The notes below the pieces were generated by a model, which worked only from the letters and a program-made list of their open reading frames with translations, did no database searches and was not told the origin of the DNA. A DNA stretch of 64,000 nt. Origin: Variovorax paradoxus. GTDB taxonomy: Bacteria; Pseudomonadota; Gammaproteobacteria; Burkholderiales; Burkholderiaceae_C. The stretch spans positions 3,026,501-3,090,500 of the forward strand of contig NZ_JAUSXL010000002.1 of the NCBI RefSeq assembly GCF_030815975.1. The letters are read 5' to 3'. Within the stretch, counting starts at the first letter, position 1. Each line of letters opens with the position of its first letter. The position numbers and the translations under genes are program-made. Shown here one piece after another: positions 28,605-37,522 of the stretch.

Positions 28605-30053
28605 ATGGCATCGATCAGCAGCCTGGGCGTTGGCTCCAACCTCGACCTGAGCACCTTGCTCTCCCAGCTCCAGACGGCGGAGAGCCAGCCGCTCGTGGCG
28701 CTGCAGCAGCGCCAGGTGAGCTACACGAGCAAGCTCTCGGCCTACGGCACGCTGCAAAGCTCGCTCGGCACGCTGCAGGCCGCGGCCAGGAAGCTGTCCG
28801 ATCCCGCGCTCTTCCAGGGCGTGAAAGCTGCGAGCAGCGCGGCTGACGTGCTGACCGCGGCGGCCGGCAGCACGGCCGCGGCCGGCACCTATGCCGTGGA
28901 GGTGACGCAGCTTGCGCAGCCGCAGTCGCTGGTTGCGGCGGGCCAGGCAAGCACCACCACGGCCATCGGCAGCGGAACCATCACCATCGATTTCGGCGCC
29001 ATCACCGGCGGCACGCTCGATGCGGCCACCGGAACCTACAACGGTTCGGGCTTCACCAAGGACGCCACGCGCACGGCCGTGCCAATCACCATCGACAGCA
29101 GCAACAACACGCTCGCAGGCATCCGCGACGCCATCAACGCCGCCAAGGCCGGTGTCTCGGCCAGCATCGTGAACGACGGCAGCGGCACGCCCAACCGGCT
29201 CGTGCTGACCTCTTCGCAGACCGGCGAGACCTCGAGCATGCGCGTCTCGGTGGCCGGCGATGCGGCGCTGCAGACTCTGCTGAACAACGATCCTGCGGGC
29301 ACGCAGAACCTGCGGCAGACGGTGGCGGGGCAGAACGCCAACCTCACCGTGAACGGCATCGCCGTGACCAGCGCGAGCAACACCATCAAGGAAGCCATCC
29401 AGGGCACCACGCTGACGCTGCTCAAGACCGGCACCAGCAACCTGTCGACCCAGGCCGACACGGCCGCGGTGGAGTCGGCCGTCAATGACTTCGTCAAGGC
29501 CTACAACAGCCTGCAGGCCACGGCCAACACGCTGACCACCTACGACCAGGACTCCAAGACCGGCGCCGCGCTGGTCGGCGACTCGACGCTGCGCAACCTG
29601 CAGACGCGCATCCGGCAGGCGCTCACCACGCCGCAGGCCGGCGGTGCGAACGACATGAAGGTGCTGTCCGAAATCGGCGTCGCTTTCCAGAAGGACGGCA
29701 CGATGGCGGTCGATTCGAGCAAGCTCAAGGCGGCACTCGCGAGCAACCTGGCCGGCGTTTCCGGGCTGTTTGCGAGCGCCACCGGCAGCACCGCCGGCTA
29801 CGGCAAGCAGCTGAGCGCGCTGGTGGACAACCTCACGTCCACCGGCGGCGCGCTGAAGGTGGCGTCCGACGGCATGACCGCCTCGCTCAAGCAGCTCGAC
29901 GAGCAGTACGCCGACATGAAGACGCGGGTGGACGCCAAGGTGGAGCGCTATCGCACGCAATTCACCCAGCTGGACCTGCTCATGAGCCAGATGAACCGGA
30001 CCAGCAGCTATCTCACGCAGCAGTTCGAGAGCATGCAGAACAGCAGCAAGTAG
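28605..30053 (+). CDS. fliD: Flagellar filament cap protein FliD
   Basis: Hook-associated protein 2, the cap that folds flagellin at the filament tip; 482 residues. Starts MASISSLGVGSNLDLSTLLS, typical of the FliD N terminus (SxGxGSGLD). The central domains are Thr/Ser-rich beta regions and the C terminus (YRTQFTQLDLLMSQMNRTSS, then YLTQQFESM) is the coiled-coil D0 domain. It is followed by its operon partners fliS and fliT. Confidence 0.98.
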   Translation: MASISSLGVGSNLDLSTLLSQLQTAESQPLVALQQRQVSYTSKLSAYGTLQSSLGTLQAAARKLSDPALFQGVKAASSAADVLTAAAGSTAAAGTYAVEVTQLAQPQSLVAAGQASTTTAIGSGTITIDFGAITGGTLDAATGTYNGSGFTKDATRTAVPITIDSSNNTLAGIRDAINAAKAGVSASIVNDGSGTPNRLVLTSSQTGETSSMRVSVAGDAALQTLLNNDPAGTQNLRQTVAGQNANLTVNGIAVTSASNTIKEAIQGTTLTLLKTGTSNLSTQADTAAVESAVNDFVKAYNSLQATANTLTTYDQDSKTGAALVGDSTLRNLQTRIRQALTTPQAGGANDMKVLSEIGVAFQKDGTMAVDSSKLKAALASNLAGVSGLFASATGSTAGYGKQLSALVDNLTSTGGALKVASDGMTASLKQLDEQYADMKTRVDAKVERYRTQFTQLDLLMSQMNRTSSYLTQQFESMQNSSK

Positions 30054-30075
30054 CAGTCATTCCAGCGGAGCAGCC

Positions 30076-30498
30076 ATGTACACCCCCCACACATTCAGAA
30101 CCGGTGCCAGCGCGTATGCGCGCGTCGGCATGGAAACGCGCACCATGAGCGCGTCGCCGCACCAGCTGATCGTCATGCTGTTCGACGGCGTCGTCACCAG
30201 CATCGGCATGGCCCGCCACCACATGGCGACCGGCGAGATGGCTGCCAAGGGCAACGCAATTTCCAAGGCCGTCAGCATCGTCGACAACGGCCTGAAGGCC
30301 GGCCTCGATGCGAAGGCGGCCGGCGCCGCCGGCGCCGAACTGGTGGGCAACCTGTCGGCGCTCTACGACTACGTCATTCGCCGCCTGCTCTACGCCAACC
30401 TGCACAACGAGCCCAAGGCGCTCGACGAGGCCGAGGCGCTGCTCGAAAACATCGCATCCGCATGGCGCGAGATCGGCGGCGCCAGTGCCGGCAATTGA
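30076..30498 (+). CDS. fliS: Flagellin export chaperone FliS
   Basis: Cytoplasmic chaperone that holds the flagellin C terminus before export; 140 residues, all helical. Typical motifs are AYARVGMETRTMSASPHQL, IVMLFDGVVTSI and LYDYVIRRLLYANLHNE. It follows fliD by 22 bases with GGAG before the ATG. The end overlaps an in-frame GTG of fliT, but the likelier fliT start is 28 bases further on. Confidence 0.97.
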   Translation: MYTPHTFRTGASAYARVGMETRTMSASPHQLIVMLFDGVVTSIGMARHHMATGEMAAKGNAISKAVSIVDNGLKAGLDAKAAGAAGAELVGNLSALYDYVIRRLLYANLHNEPKALDEAEALLENIASAWREIGGASAGN

Positions 30499-30526
30499 CA
30501 CCACCTCCACATCGGAAGCGCAGGCC

Positions 30527-30856
30527 GTGCCAGTCCGCCACGAAGTCATCCATTGCTATGGCGAGCTCGCCTCGGCCATGTCGCTCATGGCCTCGCTGGC
30601 GCGTGCCAGGGAGTGGGAGCGGCTGCCCGAACTCGAAGCCCGCTGCGCGGCGCTGGTCGACCGGCTGAAGGCCGTGGGCGCGGTGTCGCTCGATGCGGCG
30701 CAGCTCGGCCAGGTGCGCGGCCTGATCGCCAGCATCCAGGCCGACCAGGACGAGGTGTGCGGACTGGTCAAGCCACAGCTCGAGAGCCTGGTGGCCAAGA
30801 TGGCCCAGCTGCAGAACCGCAGCGACCTCGGCAAGGCCTACGGCTTGCCGTACTGA
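30527..30856 (+). CDS. fliT: Flagellar chaperone FliT-like protein
   Basis: Small helical protein, 109 residues, in the fliT position after fliS. FliT binds the FliD cap protein and in enterics also inhibits FlhDC. The sequence shows a three- or four-helix pattern (EVIHCYGELASAMSLMASLA, VCGLVKPQLESLVAKMAQL). The GTG at 30,527 is chosen because GGAAG lies 8 bases upstream; a GTG at 30,485 would overlap fliS by 14 bases. FliT sequences are poorly conserved, so synteny carries much of the call. Confidence 0.8.
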   Translation: MPVRHEVIHCYGELASAMSLMASLARAREWERLPELEARCAALVDRLKAVGAVSLDAAQLGQVRGLIASIQADQDEVCGLVKPQLESLVAKMAQLQNRSDLGKAYGLPY

Positions 30857-30874
30857 TCGCCAGACGCTGCACCC

Positions 30875-32104
30875 ATGGCCATGAACAGACCGATCGGACC
30901 CGCCGTCGATGCGCTGCTCGCCGCGAAGCTTTCTTCGGCGCGGCCGGACCTGGCCGTGCTGCAGACCGAAGTCGGCACCAGCATGCCGGTCGGGCCGATG
31001 GCCGAAGTCCAGAAGGTCAAGAACGATGTCCGGCTGCCGTCCCACGCCATGCTCGAGGCGCGCCTGCCGGCCGGCGCGGCGCCTGCGCTGCCGCGCGCCG
31101 ATGCGCCGCCCTCGATCGACACGCATTGGTCGGCGGCGGCACGCGTCATCGGTGCCGTGCTGGCGGACCTCGATGCCGAATCGGAGCCGGTGCGCGGTGC
31201 GGTGCCCGTGTGGGCATCGCCGCAGGAAGCGCCGCCAGCCGCCGTGCTCGCGGCCGCGCTGGGGCGATCGGTGAGCGGCAGCGGGCTCTTCTACGAATCG
31301 CATCTGCTTGAATTCGCCATGGGGCTGCGCACGCTGTCACAGCTGGCCGAGGAGCCGCAGGTTCGCCTCACGCAGCCGCTGCAGCAGCCGGCCACCCCCG
31401 GTGCCCCGCAAGCGCAGCCGGTTCCGGCGGTGCCGCCGGTCGCGGTCCCGGCTCTGGCCGTGGCGCCTCTCTTCGCTGCCGGCGAGCCCGCACCTGCGCC
31501 GTCCGATGCATCGGCGCAGGCACTGCCGTCCGCAGCCGCTTCGAGCACCGGCGCGTCGTCCGCCCAGGTTCATCAGGCCGCAATCGCTCCCGCAAGCCCC
31601 ATGGCAGCGACGACCGGCGAGGAGCGCATGGCCGGCCACGGCATCGGCGAAACCGGTGCCGCCGCAAGCTCGGCGCGCGCGGCAGCGCCGGCCGCGGCCG
31701 AGGTGATCCATCCGCAGACCGCCGCGCTGGTGCACCAGCAGCTCGACCTGCTGGCCACCGCCGTGTTCCGCTGGAGCGGCCAGGCGTGGCCGGATGTGCC
31801 GATGGCATGGTCGATCCACGAAGAGACCGAGCAACCCGCCGATGCGCCGGAAGACCGGGGCGACGGGCGCAGCACGCCCCCGCGCCGCTGGGCCACCACG
31901 GTGTCCCTCACGCTGCCGAAGCTGGGCGCGGTCGATCTTCGCTTGAGCCTCGCGGGCGAACTCGTGCAGGCGCACCTGGCCGCAAGCGAGGCCGCAACGC
32001 TGGTCCGGCTGCGCAGCGGCGGCGGCGAACTGGCGCCCCGTCTCGAGGCCGCGGGCCTGCGGCTGCAGGACCTGCAGATCACGGCCATGGAGCGCACCGC
32101 ATGA
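30875..32104 (+). CDS. Second FliK-like hook-length control domain protein
   Basis: 409-residue protein with a long Ala/Pro-rich middle (about 170-280) and a C-terminal region resembling the Flg_hook domain of FliK: WATTVSLTLPKLGAVDLRLS, then LAGELVQAHLAASEAATLVR and LEAAGLRLQDLQITAMERTA. It is distinct from the fliK at 19,393. Immediately downstream, overlapping by 4 bases, is a small FlhB C-terminal paralogue, so the pair mirrors the fliK-flhB partnership. Such pairs are known elsewhere (Bacillus YlqG/YlqH as I recall), but the function here is unknown. It might modulate the export switch or be an alternative ruler. Confidence 0.75.
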   Translation: MAMNRPIGPAVDALLAAKLSSARPDLAVLQTEVGTSMPVGPMAEVQKVKNDVRLPSHAMLEARLPAGAAPALPRADAPPSIDTHWSAAARVIGAVLADLDAESEPVRGAVPVWASPQEAPPAAVLAAALGRSVSGSGLFYESHLLEFAMGLRTLSQLAEEPQVRLTQPLQQPATPGAPQAQPVPAVPPVAVPALAVAPLFAAGEPAPAPSDASAQALPSAAASSTGASSAQVHQAAIAPASPMAATTGEERMAGHGIGETGAAASSARAAAPAAAEVIHPQTAALVHQQLDLLATAVFRWSGQAWPDVPMAWSIHEETEQPADAPEDRGDGRSTPPRRWATTVSLTLPKLGAVDLRLSLAGELVQAHLAASEAATLVRLRSGGGELAPRLEAAGLRLQDLQITAMERTA

Positions 32105-32397
32105 CGACTCCCGCGCAACCACAGCGCCAGAGCGCAGTGGCCCTGTCCCATGCCGACACCGCGAAGGCGCCGGTGGTCGTGGCCAAGGGCTATGGCGTGA
32201 CGGCGGAATCGATCCTGCGGCAGGCGCGCGAGAACGGTGTTTACGTGCACGCCTCGCCAGACCTGATCCGGTTGCTGATGCAGGTGGACCTCGATCGGCA
32301 GATTCCGCCGCAGCTCTATCTGGCGGTGGCCGAGGTCATGGCGTGGATCCACGGAATCGAGAACGACAGGGGCCGCGCAGCAGGCCGGGCCGATTAA
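32101..32397 (+). CDS. FlhB C-terminal-domain paralogue (FlhX/YlqH type)
   Basis: 98-residue soluble protein that aligns with the part of FlhB after its autocleavage site: KAPVVVAKGYGVTAESILRQ here against APRVVAKGSDLMAERIREIA in the FlhB of this window, and IPPQLYLAVAEVMAWIHGIE against IPAGLYTAVAEVLAWVYQLK. It has no membrane part and no NPTH motif. In other bacteria such proteins can substitute for the FlhB C-terminal fragment. The ATG at 32,101 overlaps the stop of the FliK-like gene (ATGA). Role inferred. Confidence 0.82.
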   Translation: MTTPAQPQRQSAVALSHADTAKAPVVVAKGYGVTAESILRQARENGVYVHASPDLIRLLMQVDLDRQIPPQLYLAVAEVMAWIHGIENDRGRAAGRAD

Positions 32398-32579
32398 TGC
32401 CTTTTCATTGAATGGTTATTTTTTTGAGAACCCGTCACATCGACAGAAGCCCCGTCGTGCGATTGCAACAAAAGCTTACATGTACTTGTAGCCCTGTTTA
32501 CAGTTTGGTTCGCGCAGAAGGTTACAAGTGTTAAATATTGTGAATAATCCGATCAAGACATGACTGAACGGAGTGCATT
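32398..32579 (+). promoter_or_regulatory. AT-rich flhDC upstream region
   Basis: 182 bases markedly richer in A and T than the surroundings, containing runs such as GGTTATTTTTTTGAG and TTAAATATTGTGAATAATCC. A palindromic ACATGT lies near 32,480. This is where the flhDC promoter and its regulatory sites should be. I cannot assign a specific -35/-10 pair or operator with confidence. Confidence 0.55.
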
Positions 32580-32936
32580 TTGGAAACGGATAACGTGATG
32601 AGCGTAGCCAACGGCGAAATCTCCCGGGAAATCGGCGATATCAACCTCGCCTATATGCTGCTGGCGCAGAAGCTGGTCAAACAGGACCGTGTGGCGGCGA
32701 TGTTTCGGCTCGGCGTGAGCAGCGAACTGGCCGACATGCTGGCCGGCATGTCGCTGGCGCAGATCCTCAAGCTGGCGGCGTCGAACTTCCTGCTGTGCAG
32801 TTTCCGGCTCGACGAGCATGCCTCGATGTCGGCGGTGGTTGGCGAAGGTAAGGACACGATGCTGCAACAAGCGCATATGTCGATCCTGATGTCGGCACGA
32901 AGCCTGCAAACGCGAAAAGCAGCGGTGCCGGCATGA
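32580..32936 (+). CDS. flhD: Flagellar master regulator subunit FlhD
   Basis: Subunit of the FlhD4C2 transcriptional activator of class II flagellar operons. Family features are DINLAYMLLAQKLVKQDRVA and AAMFRLGVSSELADMLAGMS; the C-terminal helix carries the residues that contact FlhC. I favour the TTG at 32,580 because CGGAG (32,569-32,573) is spaced 6 bases before it, giving 118 residues; an ATG at 32,598 would give 112 and lacks a clear ribosome site. A TTG start on a master regulator would keep expression low. The 3' end overlaps flhC by 4 bases. Confidence 0.94.
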   Translation: METDNVMSVANGEISREIGDINLAYMLLAQKLVKQDRVAAMFRLGVSSELADMLAGMSLAQILKLAASNFLLCSFRLDEHASMSAVVGEGKDTMLQQAHMSILMSARSLQTRKAAVPA

Positions 32937-33538
32937 CGCACAAGAGCGTCCTGGGCGAGGTGCGGGAAGTGCAGCTGGCAATCCAGTTGATCCAGCTGGG
33001 CGCCCGCCTGCAGTTCCTGGAGTCCGAGGTGGGCCTGAGCCGCGAGCGGCTGATCCGGCTCTACAAGGAAATCAAGGGCGTTTCTCCGCCCAAGGGATTG
33101 CTTCCTTTTTCGACCGATTGGTATATGACGTGGCTGGCGAATATCCATTCGTCAATGTTTTACAACATGTATCAATTCATGAAAATTCATTCGGACGAAG
33201 AAAAAGTCTGGATATTGATTAAAAGCTACAAGCTTTATTTGCAGCAAATTGCGGCGCAGGACAGCGAACCAATTCTGGATTTCACGCGCGCCTACACGAT
33301 GGTGCGCTTTTTCGACAGCGACATGCTGCAGCTGAGCACCTGCTGCCGCTGTTCGGGCCAGTTCGTCGCGCATGCGCACGACCACAAGAGCGGCTACGTA
33401 TGCGTGCTCTGCCGGCCGCCGTCGCGCGCGGGCAAGGCGCGCGGCGCCAAGCGCGGCGCAGCCGGCGAAGCGGCGGCCGGCATCGAAGCCATGGGTTTTG
33501 GCGTGGAGGCGGCGCCGGGCGGCGCAGGGCTCCACTGA
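32933..33538 (+). CDS. flhC: Flagellar master regulator subunit FlhC
   Basis: DNA-binding partner of FlhD, 201 residues. Cysteines C137, C140, C157 and C160 match the zinc ligands of E. coli FlhC in number and spacing. Conserved blocks include LIRLYKEIKGVSPPKGLLPF and STDWYMTWLANIHSS. It starts within the flhD stop (ATGA). The coding stretch 33,120-33,300 is unusually AT-rich (ATT, TTT, AAA codons) for this genome. A rho-independent terminator follows. Confidence 0.98.
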   Translation: MTHKSVLGEVREVQLAIQLIQLGARLQFLESEVGLSRERLIRLYKEIKGVSPPKGLLPFSTDWYMTWLANIHSSMFYNMYQFMKIHSDEEKVWILIKSYKLYLQQIAAQDSEPILDFTRAYTMVRFFDSDMLQLSTCCRCSGQFVAHAHDHKSGYVCVLCRPPSRAGKARGAKRGAAGEAAAGIEAMGFGVEAAPGGAGLH

Positions 33539-33544
33539 CACGGA

Positions 33545-33568
33545 CCTTGCCCGACGGGCAGGGCTTTT
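33545..33568 (+). terminator. Rho-independent terminator after flhDC
   Basis: CCTTGCCC (33,545-33,552), loop GAC, GGGCAGGG (33,556-33,563) form an 8-bp stem including one G-T pair, followed by CTTTT. It lies 7 bases after the flhC stop and before motA, so the master regulator operon and motAB-cheA may be separate or partly uncoupled transcription units. Confidence 0.75.
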
Positions 33569-33601
33569 GAATCGACGCCTCAAGGGCAATAGGGGAAGCG
33601 T

Positions 33602-34462
33602 GTGCTCCTTTTGGTTGGGTATCTGGTGGTGATTGGCGCCGTCTTCGGCGGCTATGCGCTGATGGGCGGCCACTTCGGCGTGCTGTTCCAGCCGGTCGAG
33701 CTGTTGATGATCGGCGGCGCCGCGCTGGGCGCCTTCCTGGCCGGCAACAACGGCAAGACGATCAAGGCCACGCTCAAGGAGCTGCCGCTGCTGCTGCGTT
33801 CGTCCAAGCACAACCGGCAGCTCTACCTGGACCTGCTCGCGCTGCTCTACGAGCTGCTGGCCAAGGCGCGCAAGGAAGGCATGATGAAGCTGGAGTCCGA
33901 CGTGGAGGACCCGGCGCAGAGCCAGATCTTCAGCCGCTATCCCGAGATCCTGGCCGATGCCGGCGTGATGGAGTTCCTGTGCGACTACCTGCGGCTGGTC
34001 ATCAGCGGCAATACCGATGCATTCGAGATCGAGGCGCTGATGGACCACGAGATCGAGACCATCAAGCACGAAGCCGAGATGCCCGTGCACAGCCTCTCGC
34101 GCGTGAGCGATGCGCTGCCCGCGCTGGGCATCGTCGCGGCCGTGATGGGCGTGGTGCATGCGCTGGGCTCGGCCGACCTGCCGCCCGCGGAGATGGGCGC
34201 GCTCATCGCGCACGCGATGGTCGGCACCTTCCTGGGCGTGCTGCTGGCCTACGGCTTCGTGTCGCCGCTGGCCTCGCTGATCGACCAGAAGGTGTCCGAG
34301 GGCATGAAGCTGTACCAGTGCACCAAGGTGACGCTGCTCGCGAGCCTCAACGGCTACGCGCCGCAGCTGGCGGTGGAGTTCGGCCGCAAGGTGCTGTTCT
34401 CGACCGAGCGGCCCAGCTTCACCGAGCTGGACAGCCACGTGCGGGAAGTCAAGGCGCGCTGA
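33602..34462 (+). CDS. motA: Flagellar motor stator protein MotA
   Basis: Proton-channel stator subunit, 286 residues with four transmembrane helices. Starts at GTG 33,602 (LLLVGYLVVIGAVFGGYAL) with an AGGGGA ribosome site. PVELLMIGGAALGAFLAGNN is TM2; ALPALGIVAAVMGVVHAL and AYGFVSPLASLIDQKV are the TM3/TM4 region with the conserved prolines. The cytoplasmic loop bears the charged residues facing FliG. motB follows 18 bases later. Confidence 0.98.
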   Translation: MLLLVGYLVVIGAVFGGYALMGGHFGVLFQPVELLMIGGAALGAFLAGNNGKTIKATLKELPLLLRSSKHNRQLYLDLLALLYELLAKARKEGMMKLESDVEDPAQSQIFSRYPEILADAGVMEFLCDYLRLVISGNTDAFEIEALMDHEIETIKHEAEMPVHSLSRVSDALPALGIVAAVMGVVHALGSADLPPAEMGALIAHAMVGTFLGVLLAYGFVSPLASLIDQKVSEGMKLYQCTKVTLLASLNGYAPQLAVEFGRKVLFSTERPSFTELDSHVREVKAR

Positions 34463-34480
34463 CCGGCGCGGCGCATCGTC

Positions 34481-35425
34481 ATGAGCACGGAAAAGCACAG
34501 GGTCGTGGTCAGGCGCGTGGCCGCCCATGCGGGCGGCGGGCACGGCGGCGGCTGGAAGATCGCCTACGCCGACTTCATGACCGCCATGATGGCGTTCTTC
34601 CTCGTGATGTGGCTCTTGTCCAATACCTCGCCGAAGCAGCGTGAAGGCATTGCCGAGCATTTCCGCATGCCGCTGAAGGTGGCGCTCAGCGGCGGCGAGA
34701 AAAGCAGCACCAGCATCAGCGTGGTACCCGGCGGCGGCATGGACCCGAGCTCGCGGGCCGAGGGCGAGGTGCAGCGCGCCGATGCCGAGGACGACGCCGA
34801 CGCCGACCGCCTTGCCAGCATGAAGGAGCGGCTCGACAAGCTCATCGAGAACAGCCCGGTGTTCCGGCAGTTCCGCTCGCAGATCCTGATCGACATCACG
34901 ACCGAGGGCCTGCGCCTGCAGATCGTCGACAACGAAAACCGCCCGATGTTCGACCTGGCCAGCGCGCAGCTGGTGCCGCACATGCGGGCCATCCTGCGAG
35001 AGATCGGGCCCACGCTCAACGAGCTGCCCAACAAGATCACCCTGTCGGGCCACACCGACGCCTTCGTCTACACCAACGGCGACCGCTCCTATGGCAACTG
35101 GGAGTTGTCCGCCGACCGGGCCAATGCCTCGCGGCGCGAACTGGTGATGGGCGGCATGGCGGAAAACAAGGTGCTGCGCGTGGTCGGCCTGGCCGACAGC
35201 ATGCACCTGGACCGGACCAATCCGCGCAACCCGATCAACAGGCGCATCAGCATCATCCTGCTCAACCACCGCACGCAACAGCAGATCGAACACGAGAACA
35301 GCGGAAATGGCAGTGCCAGCGCCGGTGCCATCCGGCCCGCGGTGCCCAGGCCATTGCCGCTGCTGCCGCCCGCCGACCACTTCAAGGTGACCGTCAAAGG
35401 GTCGCCGGCGCCCACGCACCCCTAA
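34481..35425 (+). CDS. motB: Flagellar motor stator protein MotB
   Basis: Stator partner of MotA, 314 residues. A short cytoplasmic N terminus leads into one TM helix beginning WKIAYADFMTAMMAFF; D31 is the proton-carrying aspartate. The plug and linker follow, then an OmpA-like peptidoglycan-binding domain (NKITLSGHTDAFVY, NWELSADRANASRRELV) that anchors the stator. A Pro-rich tail ends the protein. It is read with motA upstream of cheA. Confidence 0.98.
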   Translation: MSTEKHRVVVRRVAAHAGGGHGGGWKIAYADFMTAMMAFFLVMWLLSNTSPKQREGIAEHFRMPLKVALSGGEKSSTSISVVPGGGMDPSSRAEGEVQRADAEDDADADRLASMKERLDKLIENSPVFRQFRSQILIDITTEGLRLQIVDNENRPMFDLASAQLVPHMRAILREIGPTLNELPNKITLSGHTDAFVYTNGDRSYGNWELSADRANASRRELVMGGMAENKVLRVVGLADSMHLDRTNPRNPINRRISIILLNHRTQQQIEHENSGNGSASAGAIRPAVPRPLPLLPPADHFKVTVKGSPAPTHP

Positions 35426-35467
35426 GACATTGATGCCGGCACGCATGCACGCCGGTTCGGAGCAACG

Positions 35468-37495
35468 ATGGATCTCAGTCAATTCACACAGGCATTTTTT
35501 GTCGAAGCCGTCGAGCTTCTGGCGCAGATGGAGCAACTGCTTCTCGAGCTGGACGCCGAGGCGCCCGACAGCGAGCAGCTCAACGCCATCTTCCGTGCCG
35601 CGCATTCGATCAAGGGCGGCGCGGCCACCTTCGGCTTCGTGGCGCTGACCGATACCACCCATCTGCTGGAAACCCTGCTGGACCGCGCGCGCCACGGCCA
35701 GCTCAAGCTGAGCCGCTCGATGATCGATTCATTCCTGGAAACGAAGGACGCCTTGCAAGACCAACTGATTGCCTACCAGGCCGAGAACGAACCCGACCCC
35801 GAGAGGGTGGCGCACATCTGCGAGGTGCTTCGCCAGCTGGCGCTCGAGAGCGATGGCGCCCAGGCCGCACCGGCCGCGCCCGCGCCCGTGTCCGTCGCCG
35901 CGCCCGTTGCTGCTGCCGCGGCGGTTCCCGCGCAGGGCGGGGCGCTGCGCATCAGGTTCTCGCGCCTTTCCGACAGCGAATGCGACCTGCTCGCCGACGA
36001 ACTCGGCAACCTCGGCAAGCTGCTGTCGCGCACGCGCAGCGGCGACCAGCTGACGGTGCTGCTCGAAACCAGCTGCGCACCCGACGACATCGTTGCCGTG
36101 TGCTGCTTCGTCATCGACGAGTCGCAGATCGAGATCACGGCCGAACCCGCGGGCGATGCGGCTGCCGCGGCCGCGCCCGTTGCCGCGGCGCCGCCGGCAC
36201 CGGCGGCTGCCGCGCCACAGCCTGCTGCAGCGCCCAGGGCACCGCCCGCTTCGGCCGCTGCGGCGGCCGCGAAGGATTCGAGCTCGATCCGCGTGGACGT
36301 GGAGAAGGTCGACCAGCTCATCAACCTGGTGGGCGAGCTGGTGATCACGCAATCGATGCTCACGCAGGCCGCCACCCTGCTCGACCCGGTCGAATGCGAG
36401 CGCTTCCTGAGCGGCCTGGGCCACCTGGAGCGCAACGCGCGCGACCTGCAGGAGTCGGTGATGTCGATCCGCATGATGCCGATGGACTACGTCTTCAGCC
36501 GCTTCCCGCGCGTGATCCGCGACGTCAGCGCCAAGCTCGGCAAGGAAGTGCGCCTGGACACCTTCGGCAAGGAGACCGAGCTCGACAAGGGCTTGATCGA
36601 ACGCATCATCGATCCGCTCACGCACCTGGTGCGCAACAGCCTGGACCACGGCATCGAGACGCCGGCGCTGCGCATCGCCAAGGGCAAGGAGGCCGAAGGG
36701 CAGCTGCTGCTGTCGGCGCAGCACCATGGCGGCAACATCGTGATCGAGGTCAGCGACGACGGCGCCGGCCTGAACCGCCAGAAGATCCTGGCCAAGGCCA
36801 TGCAGCAGGGCCTTCCCGTGACCGACACCATGCCCGACGACGAGGTGTGGCAGCTGATCTTCGCGCCCGGCTTCTCCACCGCCGAGCAGGTCACCGACAT
36901 CTCCGGGCGCGGTGTCGGCATGGACGTGGTCAAGCGCAACATCCAGGAAATGGGCGGGCATGTGGAGATCAGCTCGCGCGAGGGCTGGGGCACCACCACC
37001 CGCATCGTGCTGCCGCTGACGCTGGCCATCCTGAACGGCATGTCGGTCAAGGTGGGCAGCGAGGCCTACATCCTGCCGCTGAGCTACGTGATCGAGTCGC
37101 TGCAGCCGCGCACGGAGCACCTGCATTCGATCACCAGCGACGGCCACGTGATCAAGGTGCGCGGCGAGTACCTGCCGCTGATCGAACTGCACGGCGTGTT
37201 CGATGTGGCCGGCGCGCAGACCGATCCGACCCAGGGCATCCTGGTGATCGTGCAGGCCGGCGAGACGCGCTTCGCGCTGCTGGTGGACGAGCTGCTCGGC
37301 CAGCACCAGGTGGTGGTCAAGAACCTGGAGACCAACTACCGCAAGGTGCCGGGCATCTCGGCCGCGACGATCCTGGGCGACGGCAGCGTGGCTTTCATCA
37401 TCGACGTCGACGCCATGCCGCGCATCCAGCGTGCGCATGCGGCGCACGCCACCATCCTGGCGCATGCGGCCCGTGCGGAGCCGGTCACGGCCTGA
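35468..37495 (+). CDS. cheA: Chemotaxis histidine kinase CheA
   Basis: Cytoplasmic kinase of 675 residues that phosphorylates CheY and CheB. The P1 domain has phospho-acceptor H46 in FRAAHSIKGGAATFG. A CheY/CheB-binding P2-type domain lies near 160-225 between Ala/Pro-rich linkers. P3 dimerisation begins at VDVEKVDQLINLVGELVITQ. The P4 ATP site has the N box (LVRNSLDHGIE), G1 (DDGAGL) and G2 (GRGVGMDVV). P5 is the CheW-like regulatory domain at the end. It opens the che operon after motAB. Confidence 0.98.
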   Translation: MDLSQFTQAFFVEAVELLAQMEQLLLELDAEAPDSEQLNAIFRAAHSIKGGAATFGFVALTDTTHLLETLLDRARHGQLKLSRSMIDSFLETKDALQDQLIAYQAENEPDPERVAHICEVLRQLALESDGAQAAPAAPAPVSVAAPVAAAAAVPAQGGALRIRFSRLSDSECDLLADELGNLGKLLSRTRSGDQLTVLLETSCAPDDIVAVCCFVIDESQIEITAEPAGDAAAAAAPVAAAPPAPAAAAPQPAAAPRAPPASAAAAAAKDSSSIRVDVEKVDQLINLVGELVITQSMLTQAATLLDPVECERFLSGLGHLERNARDLQESVMSIRMMPMDYVFSRFPRVIRDVSAKLGKEVRLDTFGKETELDKGLIERIIDPLTHLVRNSLDHGIETPALRIAKGKEAEGQLLLSAQHHGGNIVIEVSDDGAGLNRQKILAKAMQQGLPVTDTMPDDEVWQLIFAPGFSTAEQVTDISGRGVGMDVVKRNIQEMGGHVEISSREGWGTTTRIVLPLTLAILNGMSVKVGSEAYILPLSYVIESLQPRTEHLHSITSDGHVIKVRGEYLPLIELHGVFDVAGAQTDPTQGILVIVQAGETRFALLVDELLGQHQVVVKNLETNYRKVPGISAATILGDGSVAFIIDVDAMPRIQRAHAAHATILAHAARAEPVTA

Positions 37496-37522
37496 CAGAT
37501 ACAACCACACGGAGACGATGCA

